Below are positions 51,228 to 60,180 of a stretch of 64,000 nt of DNA, piece by piece. The DNA is from Paucilactobacillus kaifaensis (GTDB lineage: Bacteria; Bacillota; Bacilli; Lactobacillales; Lactobacillaceae). Where the stretch lies: positions 291,094 through 355,093 of the forward strand of contig NZ_BJDM01000001.1 of assembly GCF_005405145.1 (NCBI RefSeq), read 5' to 3'. Position 1 is the first letter of the stretch. Every line of letters begins with the position of its first letter. A model generated the notes under the pieces. The model saw nothing but the letters and a program-made list of their open reading frames with translations, was not told the origin of the DNA and did no database searches. The position numbers and the translations under genes were made by a program.

Positions 51228-52400
51228 ATGCAACAGGCAAAAGAAATAAAATTAAAATGGGTCGTTTCTGCTAGTTTTTTGAACAATACTGGGGCCTCTT
51301 TTTTGTGGCCGTTAACGACGGTTTATATGCACAATTATTTACATGAAAGTTTAGCAACCGCTGGAGTAGTGCTATTTTTTATGTCTTGTGCCATGATTTT
51401 AGGTAATTATTTGGGTGGGTGGCTGTTTGATCATTGGAGTCCTTATAAAACGGCACTAACATCTGTGAGTATCGCAACAGTAGCAGTGGTGGCACTAATC
51501 TTTTTCCATAGTTGGCCTATTTTTGCTGTTTTGCTGATGTTTGTCGGATTTGGTGATGGGGCCAACATTACTGTAATTAATGCCTATGCTGCATCCATAA
51601 AGGGACATAAAGTTCGTTATATCTTTAATGTTTTATACATGGCCCTGAATCTGGGGGTTGTGGTTGGAACGTTACTGGTTGGCTTCTTAATGTCACTTGG
51701 TGTAACAGTTGTTTTCGCAGTAACGAGTATCTGTTATGCACTGTTTTTATTGCTAACAATCACGACATTCAACGTGCCGGTGCCAAAACGTAATCGTAAA
51801 TTAGACAGTATTGCAGTTGAAACTAAGGCGCCCGTTAGAACTAGTTCATTAGTTTGGTTGATTTGTGTCTTGGTTATTTCAACATATTTAAGCTATACTT
51901 TGTGGGAAAGCGTAATGGCTGTTCATCTGACTAATATGCATATTCCGTTTTATGCATATAGTCTGTTATGGACGATGAATGGAATTATTATCTTAGTAGG
52001 ACAGCCGCTGGTTAATAAGCTAGAGCCATATCTAAAAATCGATCGCCAAATTGAAATTGGTATTACCATTTTTGCATTGTCCTTTTTCTTGTTAATCTTT
52101 GCTGACTCATTTGTATGGTTTATTGTTGATTTCATTATTTTAACAATTGGTGAAATGATGGGGTTGCCTAGTATTCCCGCGTGGATTGATCAATTAACTA
52201 ATCCAGCACAAACGGGTAAGTATCAGGGGATAATGAATATGTCAATTTCTGTCGGTCGAGCCATTGGACCACTATATGGTGGAATGATCATCGACGGTTT
52301 TGGCTATCAATCATTGTTCTTATCAGTCACTGTAATAATGGGGATTTGTTTATTACTAGTAATGCAAAATGTGCGTCATATTCGAAAAAATCAAGGTTAG
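51228..52400 (+). CDS. MFS transporter
   Basis: A 390-residue major facilitator with about twelve hydrophobic segments. The MFS loop GGWLFDHWSPYKTALTSVS lies near residue 63 and GRAIGPLYGGMIIDGFGYQ near residue 345. It resembles the multidrug-resistance DHA1-like group of lactobacilli; substrate unknown. ATG after AAAGAAAGTAGGAAACC. The next gene starts 14 bases later, so the two are likely co-transcribed. Confidence 0.87.
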   Translation: MQQAKEIKLKWVVSASFLNNTGASFLWPLTTVYMHNYLHESLATAGVVLFFMSCAMILGNYLGGWLFDHWSPYKTALTSVSIATVAVVALIFFHSWPIFAVLLMFVGFGDGANITVINAYAASIKGHKVRYIFNVLYMALNLGVVVGTLLVGFLMSLGVTVVFAVTSICYALFLLLTITTFNVPVPKRNRKLDSIAVETKAPVRTSSLVWLICVLVISTYLSYTLWESVMAVHLTNMHIPFYAYSLLWTMNGIIILVGQPLVNKLEPYLKIDRQIEIGITIFALSFFLLIFADSFVWFIVDFIILTIGEMMGLPSIPAWIDQLTNPAQTGKYQGIMNMSISVGRAIGPLYGGMIIDGFGYQSLFLSVTVIMGICLLLVMQNVRHIRKNQG

Positions 52401-52414
52401 TTGGTGGGATAAGA

Positions 52415-53176
52415 ATGAAAGTTTTGGGAATCTTAGGATCTCATAAGTGTAATGGAATCACAGCTAAAATGTTAGATGCAGTTTTGACTGCGGTACCCGC
52501 ACCACATGAAACAGAGCTGTTATTTTTAGAAGATTACGACATTAAACCAGATACGGGGGAGCCTAATCTTGTATTAGATCAGATTGAACAGAAATTAATT
52601 GCAAGCGATGTCTGGGTGTTGGCAGCACCAACGTATATTGGTGCATTGTCAGGAGTTATGAAGAACTTTTTAGATTGCTTGCGTCAACGAATGGGACGAT
52701 TTGATCATACTGGAGCGATTCATCCAACTAAATTTAAAGACAAACACTATCTATCAATTACCACTTGTTATACTGGAACGGTTGAGAATGTTTTGACTGG
52801 TGCCACTGATGATACGTTTAAGACGATTGATAAGGCTATGTCGTTAGCTGGATTAATTAAAATTCACGAATTAGTTTTGACTAACTCTTATGGTCAGACT
52901 AAATTATCCCAAGCAAAAAAAGAGGAATGTGCTCGCTGGGGTGCCAAAATCGCAAATAAACAGAAACGAGATGATAGCACAGTGAAACGATATATTGAAT
53001 TATTCTTCATGGTTGCCATAATGGCATTTATCACAATGGGAATTCAGCGCCTGATTAATCCAACCTTGGTTGGTGCTCAATTTTGGTGGTCTGTCGGTTC
53101 ATTTGTGGTGATTTTCTATGTTTTGCTGGCATTCATTTTGCACTTTATGACGGTTATGAAGCATAAGAGAAAATAA
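52415..53176 (+). CDS. Flavodoxin-like NAD(P)H-dependent reductase with membrane tail
   Basis: A 253-residue protein. Residues 1-185 form an NADPH-dependent FMN reductase/iron-sulfur flavoprotein-type domain: ILGSHKCNGITAKML (FMN phosphate loop), APTYIGALSGVMKNFLDCLRQR near 68 and TTCYTGTVENVLTG near 110. Residues about 190-250 add two hydrophobic segments (FFMVAIMAFITMGI and FWWSVGSFVVIFYVLLAFIL), anchoring the flavin domain to the membrane. ATG after GGTGGGATAAG; an upstream frame overlaps the MFS gene. Redox partner unknown. Confidence 0.85.
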   Translation: MKVLGILGSHKCNGITAKMLDAVLTAVPAPHETELLFLEDYDIKPDTGEPNLVLDQIEQKLIASDVWVLAAPTYIGALSGVMKNFLDCLRQRMGRFDHTGAIHPTKFKDKHYLSITTCYTGTVENVLTGATDDTFKTIDKAMSLAGLIKIHELVLTNSYGQTKLSQAKKEECARWGAKIANKQKRDDSTVKRYIELFFMVAIMAFITMGIQRLINPTLVGAQFWWSVGSFVVIFYVLLAFILHFMTVMKHKRK

Positions 53177-53192
53177 TAGGTAGCAAATAATA

Positions 53193-53242
53193 AAATAAGG
53201 TTGAGGTGAAAACTATGTTTTCCTGCTTCAACCTTATTTTAG
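53193..53242 (+). terminator. Terminator after the flavodoxin-like gene
   Basis: AAATAAGGTTGA / TTCAACCTTATTTT stem with a loop of about 20 bases. Confidence 0.75.
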
Positions 53243-53327
53243 TTTGCTCATAATTTAATTAGAGTGAGATAAAAAGTGATTTGCTAGTAATAGTGGCTTG
53301 TTATGGCACCATTTATCAGATTGTGCG

Positions 53328-53387
53328 TTGACAACTAAAATGTAAAGGTTATAATGGAAGCGTATTCAGATATACTAGTATGCCAGT
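53328..53387 (+). promoter_or_regulatory. Hexuronate promoter with GntR operator
   Basis: TTGACA, 16 bases, TATAAT, then GGAAGCGTATTCAG and the palindrome ATACTAGTAT (53372-53381). The arrangement from -35 to the palindrome is repeated before uxuB. The operator covers the start of transcription, so the regulator should act as a repressor here. Confidence 0.8.
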
Positions 53388-53474
53388 TTCGTTTTAGATT
53401 GTGAAGAATACACTAAGTACTTAGTTCTTCGTTTGCTATTTTTATTCAAAATATATAATTGTGGGGGTACAATT

Positions 53475-55004
53475 ATGGAAAATAAAGATCGACGTGTCTT
53501 TGGGTCACATGGCCGCAAAGTTACATTTGGACGGGCATTCTTTTATGGATTGCCTGATATGATGGGTGGTGGTGGTTTTACCATCATCGGGGCTTTTTTG
53601 TTATTTTTCTTTACGACGTTTGCAGGCTTAACTGCTACACAAGGGGCATTGATTATTGGAATTGCCAGAGTTATCGATGCCATAACAAGTTTAGTTATGG
53701 GAAGTTTAACCGATAATTTCTGGCGTACGAAGCTTGGTCAAATGTTTGGCCGACGGCATTTCTTCTTAATGATCGGTGCGCCGCTGATGCTTGAATATAT
53801 TTTAATGTGGGTGCCAGGTCGCGGTTTTTGGTACTATTTAATCGTTTATCTATTATTTGAAATTATTGCTGCATCAGTTTTAATTCCGTGGGAAACATTG
53901 CCGACTGAAATGACGAGTGACTACACATCACGGACAAAGATGTCTTCCACACGGATGTTCATTTCATCAACGGGAACTTTCTTAGCAACATTCGTTCCGG
54001 GTCAAATTATTAGTGCAATGGGTCAAAATAATCCATATGCATATTTGGTTAATGGTATTATATTCGCTATTATTTTTGCTTTGTGTGTGTTTGCAGCAAA
54101 CAAAGCAACGTGGGAACGTCCAGTTACTCAAGAAATGAAGGATGTTTATAATTCTCAACCTAAGAGAAGCTTATGGCAGACTTTTGCAAAAGAGTTTAAA
54201 GATTATATTTCCACAATGAAAATCAAAAGTTTCCGTAAGCATATTGGAATTTATCTATTGTCGTTTACGGGTAAGGATACGTACAACACCATTTTTGTCT
54301 ATTTCATTGTTTCATGTTTAGGTTTAACTGCAACAGATTCAGCTAATATTTTATCGTTATCAGTAATTGGGATTCCAACAACGATTTTAGCTGGTTGGTT
54401 AATGATTAAAAAGGGTCCTAAATTTCTATTCATTAACGCTTATACGATCATGCTGCTGATGATTATTGGTGATTATCTAGTGTACAAGTTGCAGCCTAGC
54501 AATCCATTAGTTTGGTTACTTGCAATTGGCCTTATTTACCAAGTTGGTCGTCAAACATTGGAATTCACACCGTGGAATGTCTTTCCATTTATTCCGGATT
54601 TAGATGAAATTGTAACTAAGCAACATCGTGAAGGAATTTATGCAGCATTCATGACGTTTGTGCGCAAATCAACAGTCGCAGTTGCAACAGTTATTGTTGG
54701 GATTGTGCTAGATGAAAGTGGTTATGTTAAAGGTGCTAAGAATTTGTTACACGAACCAGAATCAGCTCAACATGCTATTGTGGGTGTGCTAGTCTTTGGT
54801 GCCGGTGGTTTAATTCTTTGTGCTTTGCTACTTGCGTTAACGTTTAAGTTAAACAAAGAAACTCATGATGTTGTAGCTAATGAAATTGATCGCCTTAAAG
54901 CTGGTGGAAGTAAAGCGGATGTAACACCAGAAACACGTAAGGTTGTTGAAGAATTAACTGGCTGGGATTATGACAAAGTTTGGAATGAAGACAACGCGAA
55001 GTAA
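53475..55004 (+). CDS. GPH-family hexuronate symporter (predicted)
   Basis: A 509-residue transporter of the glycoside-pentoside-hexuronide family with about twelve hydrophobic segments: AFFYGLPDMMGGGGFTII opening, GIARVIDAITSLVMGSLTDNFWRTKLGQMFGRR (family loop) near residue 75, and FTPWNVFPFIPDLDEIVTKQHREGIYAAFMTF near 370. ATG after GTGGGGGTACAATT. It shares its promoter with uxaC 52 bases downstream, so glucuronate or another hexuronate is the likely substrate. Confidence 0.87.
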   Translation: MENKDRRVFGSHGRKVTFGRAFFYGLPDMMGGGGFTIIGAFLLFFFTTFAGLTATQGALIIGIARVIDAITSLVMGSLTDNFWRTKLGQMFGRRHFFLMIGAPLMLEYILMWVPGRGFWYYLIVYLLFEIIAASVLIPWETLPTEMTSDYTSRTKMSSTRMFISSTGTFLATFVPGQIISAMGQNNPYAYLVNGIIFAIIFALCVFAANKATWERPVTQEMKDVYNSQPKRSLWQTFAKEFKDYISTMKIKSFRKHIGIYLLSFTGKDTYNTIFVYFIVSCLGLTATDSANILSLSVIGIPTTILAGWLMIKKGPKFLFINAYTIMLLMIIGDYLVYKLQPSNPLVWLLAIGLIYQVGRQTLEFTPWNVFPFIPDLDEIVTKQHREGIYAAFMTFVRKSTVAVATVIVGIVLDESGYVKGAKNLLHEPESAQHAIVGVLVFGAGGLILCALLLALTFKLNKETHDVVANEIDRLKAGGSKADVTPETRKVVEELTGWDYDKVWNEDNAK

Positions 55005-55056
55005 TGGTTTTAATTGTTTTGTAGTAAATTAGTTTTAATAAAAGGGAGTATCAATC

Positions 55057-56484
55057 ATGAGTTTACTAGACAAAGATTTTTTGTTAACAAATGAGATGGG
55101 GAAAAAGTTGTTTCATGATCATGCAAGTAAAATGCCGATTATTGATTTTCACTGTCATTTGAATCCAAAGGAAATTTATGAGAATAAAAATTATCCTAAC
55201 TTAACCAGAATTTGGATTAATGATGGAACCTTTGGTGATCACTACAAGTGGCGATTAATGCGTGCTAATGGCGTTGATGAAGAATTGATCACTGGTGACG
55301 GGGATGAATATCAAAAACTAGTGGCCTGGGCCGGAACAATTGAAAAGGCAATTGGTAATCCGCTTTATGAGTGGACCCACTTGGAATTACAACGTTTCTT
55401 TGGAATTGATGAACCATTTACTACAAAAAATGTTAAACAGGTCTGGGATAAAGCTAATAAACTGTTAGTTACAGACGATTTCAAGCCACGCAGTTTAATT
55501 CGTAATTCAAATGTGAAGGTTGTCTGCACGACTGATGATCCAGCTTCTGATTTGAAGTATCACGTTTTACTTAAAAAAGAAGAAAAAGAAAACGGCTTTA
55601 AAGTTTTACCTGCAATGCGTCCAGATAAAGCCTTTAATATTTCGGCCGATTCATTTGGCGATTATTTAAAGGAACTAGGAGCTGCTGCTGGGGTTGATAT
55701 TAATGATTTTGCCGGACTTTCAGCTGCATTTGAACAACGTTTTGAGTTCTTCTCTAGTTTAGGAGGACGTTTATCGGATCACGGGTTGAACACTTTCCAT
55801 TTTGTGAAGGTATCTGAGGGTGAGTTAAATCAAATTTTAGCTAAAGGGCAAAATAACGAACCACTAACAGCTCACGAAATCGATGCATATTCAACAGGTT
55901 TAGTTGAGATGTTGATGCGATTGAACAAGAAATTTAATTGGACAATGCAGTATCATATCAACGCTATTCGAAATGCAAACAAGCCAATGTTTAAGAAATT
56001 AGGTGCTGACACTGGTTTTGATTCAATGGGGACTCAACCTGATATTGCAGCACAAATCGTAGATTTATTAACAGATATGCAAAATGAGGATAATATTCCA
56101 CGCACAATGTTGTATTCATTAAATCCTAACGATTGGATGCAATTAGCTACTGGTATGGGTAACTTTTATGCTAGTGGTGTTATGCAAAAGATGCAATTAG
56201 GTTGCGCTTGGTGGTTTAACGATACTCGTGAAGGTATGCAAGCACAATTACGAATCATGGCAGAACAAAGTCTTTTGGCAAACTTTGTTGGTATGCTAAC
56301 AGATTCTCGTAGTTTCTTGTCGTACCCACGACATGAATACTTCCGTCGTGTCTTATGTGATTATATTGGTTCATTAGCACAACGAGGCCAGGTTCCAGAT
56401 GATGAGGAATATTTAGGCAAGATTGTAGAAGATATTTCATATAATAATGCTCATAGTTACTTTGGGTTCTTTGACCAAGATTAG
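55057..56484 (+). CDS. uxaC: Glucuronate (uronate) isomerase
   Basis: A 475-residue amidohydrolase-fold isomerase turning D-glucuronate into D-fructuronate and D-galacturonate into D-tagaturonate. The metal HxH is in [10 protein letters not shown] near residue 28; [13 protein letters not shown] near 158, [12 protein letters not shown] near 297 and [13 protein letters not shown] near 382 are family blocks. Full length. ATG after AAAGGGAGTATCAATC. Its product fits UxuB encoded further downstream. Confidence 0.95.
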   Translation: MSLLDKDFLLTNEMGKKLFHDHASKMPIIDFHCHLNPKEIYENKNYPNLTRIWINDGTFGDHYKWRLMRANGVDEELITGDGDEYQKLVAWAGTIEKAIGNPLYEWTHLELQRFFGIDEPFTTKNVKQVWDKANKLLVTDDFKPRSLIRNSNVKVVCTTDDPASDLKYHVLLKKEEKENGFKVLPAMRPDKAFNISADSFGDYLKELGAAAGVDINDFAGLSAAFEQRFEFFSSLGGRLSDHGLNTFHFVKVSEGELNQILAKGQNNEPLTAHEIDAYSTGLVEMLMRLNKKFNWTMQYHINAIRNANKPMFKKLGADTGFDSMGTQPDIAAQIVDLLTDMQNEDNIPRTMLYSLNPNDWMQLATGMGNFYASGVMQKMQLGCAWWFNDTREGMQAQLRIMAEQSLLANFVGMLTDSRSFLSYPRHEYFRRVLCDYIGSLAQRGQVPDDEEYLGKIVEDISYNNAHSYFGFFDQD

Positions 56485-56522
56485 TCGAATCACTAACTGA
56501 TAAATAGACTGGTCATATATTT

Positions 56523-56557
56523 AAAAAGTCAGTCGAATTGCTTCGGCTGACTTTTTT
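56523..56557 (+). terminator. Terminator between uxaC and the mutarotase gene
   Basis: AAAAGTCAG / CTGACTTTTTT stem with inner CGAA/TTCG pairing and six T. It sits just before the next ribosome site and would lower its expression. Confidence 0.8.
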
Positions 56558-56572
56558 ACTGGAGGAAATAAT

Positions 56573-57454
56573 ATGCAAACAATTGAAAATACACAATTTA
56601 AAGCACAGATCGATGAACGTGGAGCTCAATTAACACACCTAGTTAACATTGCCGGTGATTTCGATTATATTTGGAATAATGATTTATGGCCTAAACATGC
56701 CCCAGTTCTGTTTCCAGCAATTGGGCGTTCACAAGAAGATGCATATCAATTTAATGGAAAAACATATGAAATGCCGCAACATGGTTTTGTTTCTGAGGAA
56801 ACCTTTGCAGTAGAAGAAAATAGTGGTTCAAAGCTGATATTGTCGCTGACTGATAATCCAACAACACGAAAATACTATCCATTTCATTTTAAATTAACAA
56901 TTACATTTGAGCTGTCAGAGCAAGGATTAAGTTTTAATTTTAAAGTCGATAATTTAGATGACAAGCAGTTGAGTTTTTCATTTGGATCACATCCGGCATT
57001 CAACGTTCCTATTAATGGAGAGGGACAATTTTCAGACTATCAGCTTGAATTTAGCCCGAATAATTTGGACTTACAACAATTTGAGATTGTCAAAACGCCA
57101 GCACCCTTTCGTGATGGTAAAATAATTCCAATTTCAGCGGCAAATAAGAGCAGCATTCCTTTAAACTATGATATGTTTGCAGACGGACTGGTAATTGTTG
57201 AAAACGATGGTATTTCTGGAGTTAGACTGACCTCACCAAAGACACAACATAGCATTGAGTTATCGCTGACAGACTTTAGATATGTTTGTCTGTGGACAAA
57301 GGAGGGTGCTGATGCTCCATTCTTGTGCATTGAGCCATTTCAAGGGTTGCCAGATATCAGTGGACAACAAAGTGAGTTGTTGACAAAAGAGGCTAATGTG
57401 GGTCTTGATGCAGGGAAATCAAGGTCATTTAAGTATCAGATTAGTTTGAAGTAA
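56573..57454 (+). CDS. Aldose 1-epimerase family protein (LacX-like)
   Basis: A 293-residue galactose-mutarotase-fold protein. DYIWNNDLWPKHAPVLFPAIGRSQEDAYQFNGKTYEMPQHGFV contains the LacX-type opening (positions 30-75), with catalytic His in PQHGF and SFGSHPAFNVP near 140; the Glu is in CIEPFQGLPD near 264. It speeds conversion of sugar anomers. Within the uronate locus it may act on uronic acids or the oligosaccharides that release them. ATG after GGAGGAAATAAT. Confidence 0.88.
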   Translation: MQTIENTQFKAQIDERGAQLTHLVNIAGDFDYIWNNDLWPKHAPVLFPAIGRSQEDAYQFNGKTYEMPQHGFVSEETFAVEENSGSKLILSLTDNPTTRKYYPFHFKLTITFELSEQGLSFNFKVDNLDDKQLSFSFGSHPAFNVPINGEGQFSDYQLEFSPNNLDLQQFEIVKTPAPFRDGKIIPISAANKSSIPLNYDMFADGLVIVENDGISGVRLTSPKTQHSIELSLTDFRYVCLWTKEGADAPFLCIEPFQGLPDISGQQSELLTKEANVGLDAGKSRSFKYQISLK

Positions 57455-57469
57455 ATTAATAAGCCCAAT

Positions 57470-57508
57470 TAAAAAGACACCAAACAATTTTGTTCGGTGT
57501 CTTTTTTA
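57470..57508. terminator. Bidirectional terminator
   Basis: AAAAGACACCAAACA / TGTTCGGTGTCTTTT between convergent mutarotase and kinase genes, T runs on both sides. Confidence 0.85.
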
Positions 57509-57514
57509 ATTTGA

Positions 57515-59056
57515 CTACTTTTGACTATTTGGATTAGGATGTTGCCGTTGATACTCAGCAATTACGTCATATTCACTTTCCAATTTACGGCCGACCCGTA
57601 AGTAAATTGGTAGTAGATCACGATAATTTTTAAAGTTGGCCGGATCTGGTTGATACGTATTTTGTTTACCAACAAATTGCTTAACCACTGACATATCTTT
57701 AGCTTCGCCGATGCTAATTAAGGCTAAAGTCATGGCTCCCAAGCAGCCACTTTCGAATGCTTCTGGGATCGTGACAGGATGTTCGAAAATATCGGCTAGC
57801 ATTTGACGCCACAAAGCTGAACGCGCAAACCCACCAGTAGCAGTAATTAAAGTGGGCTCACCAACTGCTTCTTGGAGTGCTAATTGGACTGTATAAAGAT
57901 TAAAGACAACTCCCTCAAGAGCGGCTCGTACCATGTGTGCACGTGTATGCGTCCGAGTGAGGCCGAAGAAAGAACCACGAGCATTGCCATTCCAAATTGG
58001 CGCACGTTCGCCACCTAAAAATGGGTGAAAAATCAAACCATCAGAGCCAGCAGGAATTTTTTTTGCGATATCTGTTAGTAGATCATAAGGATCCATATCT
58101 AGTAATTTGGCAGTTTCTTTTTCTGGTGCAAACAAATTATCACGAACCCATCGGAAAACGATGCCCCCATTATTAACGGGTCCACCAACGATCCACTTAC
58201 CGTCCATCACCGGGTAGCAATAAGTTCGGCCTTTGGGATCAAGCTGAGGTTTATCGATGAATGTTCTTACAGCGCCGGAAGTACCAATAGTCACAGCAAC
58301 TTCACCTTTGCCGATGGCCCCTAATCCGATCTCTGCTAAGGCTCCATCAGTTGCGCCCATTACAAATGGGGTATCAGCTGAAATACCAATTTGATCTGCT
58401 AGTTTAGGTTCTAAACCAGTTAACTGATCAGTTGGGTCAACTAATTCTGGTAATTGTTCACGTTTAATACCGACGAACTTCAAAATGTCCTCATCCCAGT
58501 CCATTTTGAAAATATTCATCAAACCGGTTGTTGCTGCCATAGATGTTTCTTCTTTTAGCTGGTGAAAGAAACGCCATAGAACATATTCTTTAATTCCAAC
58601 CCAATAACTTGTTTGATTAAATAAATCGGATTTATCATTTTTTAGCCATAACAGTTTGTAAACTGGTCCCATAGGGTGAATTGGTAGTCCGGTTTTGTTA
58701 TATATTTTTAATCCTTGTCCACTTTGACCTAAAGTAGTAGCCTGTTTTTCGGCACGGTTGTCCGCCCATGTAATAACCCTTGTTAGAGGCTTGTGGTCGG
58801 CATCTAAGCCAATTAAACTGTGTTGCTGGGTTGAAAATGAAACAGCCCGGACACGTCCATCAGCGTTCTTAACTACTTCGGTTAAAGCTGTGACGGTTGC
58901 GTTAAAAATCTCGTCAGGATCTTCTTCTGCCATGTCAGGGGTATCCTGATAAAGTGGGTAAAGCTGATTTGAATACCCTTTGATATCACCTTTTAAGGTG
59001 TACAAAACAGCTTTGGTGCTGGTCGTACCAATGTCAATTCCTACTACATATTCCAA
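57515..59056 (-). CDS. gntK: Gluconokinase (FGGY family)
   Basis: A 513-residue FGGY kinase. The phosphate loop is GIDIGTTSTKAVLY, ITWADNRAEKQA near residue 92 is the gluconate-type substrate loop, GLPIHPMGPVYKLLWL near 123, and the ATP motif TATGGFARSALWRQMLADI near 403. It closely resembles lactobacillus gluconokinases, yielding 6-phosphogluconate for Gnd (gene near 44 kb). ATG after GGAGGTAACTAG. It is transcribed opposite to the uxu genes and divergent from the GntR gene; a mini repeat lies in its upstream region. Another aldonate, such as mannonate, cannot be excluded. Confidence 0.87.
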   Translation of the reverse strand: MEYVVGIDIGTTSTKAVLYTLKGDIKGYSNQLYPLYQDTPDMAEEDPDEIFNATVTALTEVVKNADGRVRAVSFSTQQHSLIGLDADHKPLTRVITWADNRAEKQATTLGQSGQGLKIYNKTGLPIHPMGPVYKLLWLKNDKSDLFNQTSYWVGIKEYVLWRFFHQLKEETSMAATTGLMNIFKMDWDEDILKFVGIKREQLPELVDPTDQLTGLEPKLADQIGISADTPFVMGATDGALAEIGLGAIGKGEVAVTIGTSGAVRTFIDKPQLDPKGRTYCYPVMDGKWIVGGPVNNGGIVFRWVRDNLFAPEKETAKLLDMDPYDLLTDIAKKIPAGSDGLIFHPFLGGERAPIWNGNARGSFFGLTRTHTRAHMVRAALEGVVFNLYTVQLALQEAVGEPTLITATGGFARSALWRQMLADIFEHPVTIPEAFESGCLGAMTLALISIGEAKDMSVVKQFVGKQNTYQPDPANFKNYRDLLPIYLRVGRKLESEYDVIAEYQRQHPNPNSQK

Positions 59057-59076
59057 ACTAGTTACCTCCTAAAAGT

Positions 59077-59125
59077 AGAGTGTTAATTAAGCCTACGAAG
59101 GTTGACTGAATTAGCACGTTTCAAA
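59077..59125 (+). repeat. Short repeat-family element
   Basis: AGAGTGTTAATTAAGCC at the left, TTAGCACGTTTCAAA at the right, with both family ends and only about 20 bases between: an internally deleted form. Confidence 0.65.
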
Positions 59126-59272
59126 CTGAAAACAAGTATTTAAAAAACTAATTTTATCTGTTAACGCTTACATTTAACAACGATTTTAGCAAATTGTCAA
59201 CAACAAGTATATCAGTTTTGTCTAAAACATCTAAAATCAGGTATTTTTTAATAAAATAAACAAAAAATCAAA

Positions 59273-59285
59273 ATACTAGTATAAT
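59273..59285 (+). promoter_or_regulatory. Autoregulatory operator of the GntR gene
   Basis: ATACTAGTAT overlaps the -10 box TATAAT (59280-59285) of the regulator gene. The same palindrome lies downstream of the -10 boxes of the transporter-uxaC and uxuB promoters. Confidence 0.75.
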
Positions 59286-59317
59286 AGCAGTTAAATAGAC
59301 GAAGTGAGTTGAATGAG

Positions 59318-60007
59318 ATGGATGAAGATAATAACAATTTAAATATGAGGGCTGATGCTTACAATCGGTTGAAATATCAGATTTTACATGGAGTTTATTT
59401 TCCTGGACAAAAAATTTCTGAAAAGATTGTGTCACAGGACTTGGGAATTGGGCGAACGCCTGTTAGAGAAGCTATTATTCGGTTAGAACGTTATTCGTTA
59501 GTGGAAGTGGTGCCTCAAAGTGGAACTTATGTCACTAGGATTGATATGCAGTCAGCTGAGAATGCCCAATTTTTGCGTCGTGAGATCGATCCCGATATCT
59601 TACTAGAGTTTTCGATTAATGCATCACCAGAATTATTTGATCGCTTAGAAGACAATTTAAATCGTCAGGTTGAAGCCGCTAAGGTAAGTGACAATAATTT
59701 GTTCTTTGATCTTGATGAGGAATTTCATCAATTATTTTATATTGGCGCCAAGCGCCAGTTGATTTGGGATTGGTTGCAAACGATTAACATGCAATTGAAT
59801 CGCTATCGCTGGTTGCGACTTGAGGTTGCGGATTTAAATTGGGATACACTTTTGGAACAACACCAAAATATTTTTCAAGCAGTAAAGGAAAGAAATGTGG
59901 AGGGAGTTCGATTTTCTAGCGAGGCTCATCTACGGTTAATGCTCAGTGAAATGCCAAGTTTATTGGCTAAGTTTCCAGACTATTTCGTTGATACGGATAA
60001 TGAATGA
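59318..60007 (+). CDS. GntR-family (FadR/UxuR-type) regulator of hexuronate genes
   Basis: A 229-residue regulator. The winged helix is YNRLKYQILHGVYFPG, then SQDLGIGRTPVREAIIRLERYSLVEVVPQSGTYV; the C-terminal FCD domain (residues about 80-220) carries metal-ligand candidates D and H in LDEEFHQLFY and LLEQHQNIF. Such domains bind aldonates or uronates. ATG nine bases after GAAGTGAG is preferred to a TTG abutting the ribosome site. Its own -10 box and two hexuronate promoters carry ATACTAGTAT, the predicted operator. Confidence 0.9.
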   Translation: MDEDNNNLNMRADAYNRLKYQILHGVYFPGQKISEKIVSQDLGIGRTPVREAIIRLERYSLVEVVPQSGTYVTRIDMQSAENAQFLRREIDPDILLEFSINASPELFDRLEDNLNRQVEAAKVSDNNLFFDLDEEFHQLFYIGAKRQLIWDWLQTINMQLNRYRWLRLEVADLNWDTLLEQHQNIFQAVKERNVEGVRFSSEAHLRLMLSEMPSLLAKFPDYFVDTDNE

Positions 60008-60027
60008 TAAATTACTGTTGGACTACA

Positions 60028-60056
60028 CAGGTGTCGATCGGAAGACACCTTTTTAT
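60028..60056 (+). terminator. Terminator after the GntR gene
   Basis: AGGTGTC / GACACCT stem with an eight-base loop, then TTTTATTT. Confidence 0.85.
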
Positions 60057-60080
60057 TTATAGATTTATTGTGAAAGTTCA

Positions 60081-60139
60081 TTGACAGATGATGTAAATGT
60101 GATAAACTGAAAGCGTATTCAGGCATACTAGTATATCAG
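60081..60139 (+). promoter_or_regulatory. uxuB promoter with GntR operator
   Basis: TTGACA, 16 bases, TAAACT, then GAAAGCGTATTCAG and ATACTAGTAT (60125-60134). Spacing and flanks match the transporter-uxaC promoter almost exactly, so both should be derepressed together. Confidence 0.8.
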
Positions 60140-60180
60140 TTAATTTTTTAAGTTGTTAATAACTGGAAGGAGTTTCACAC

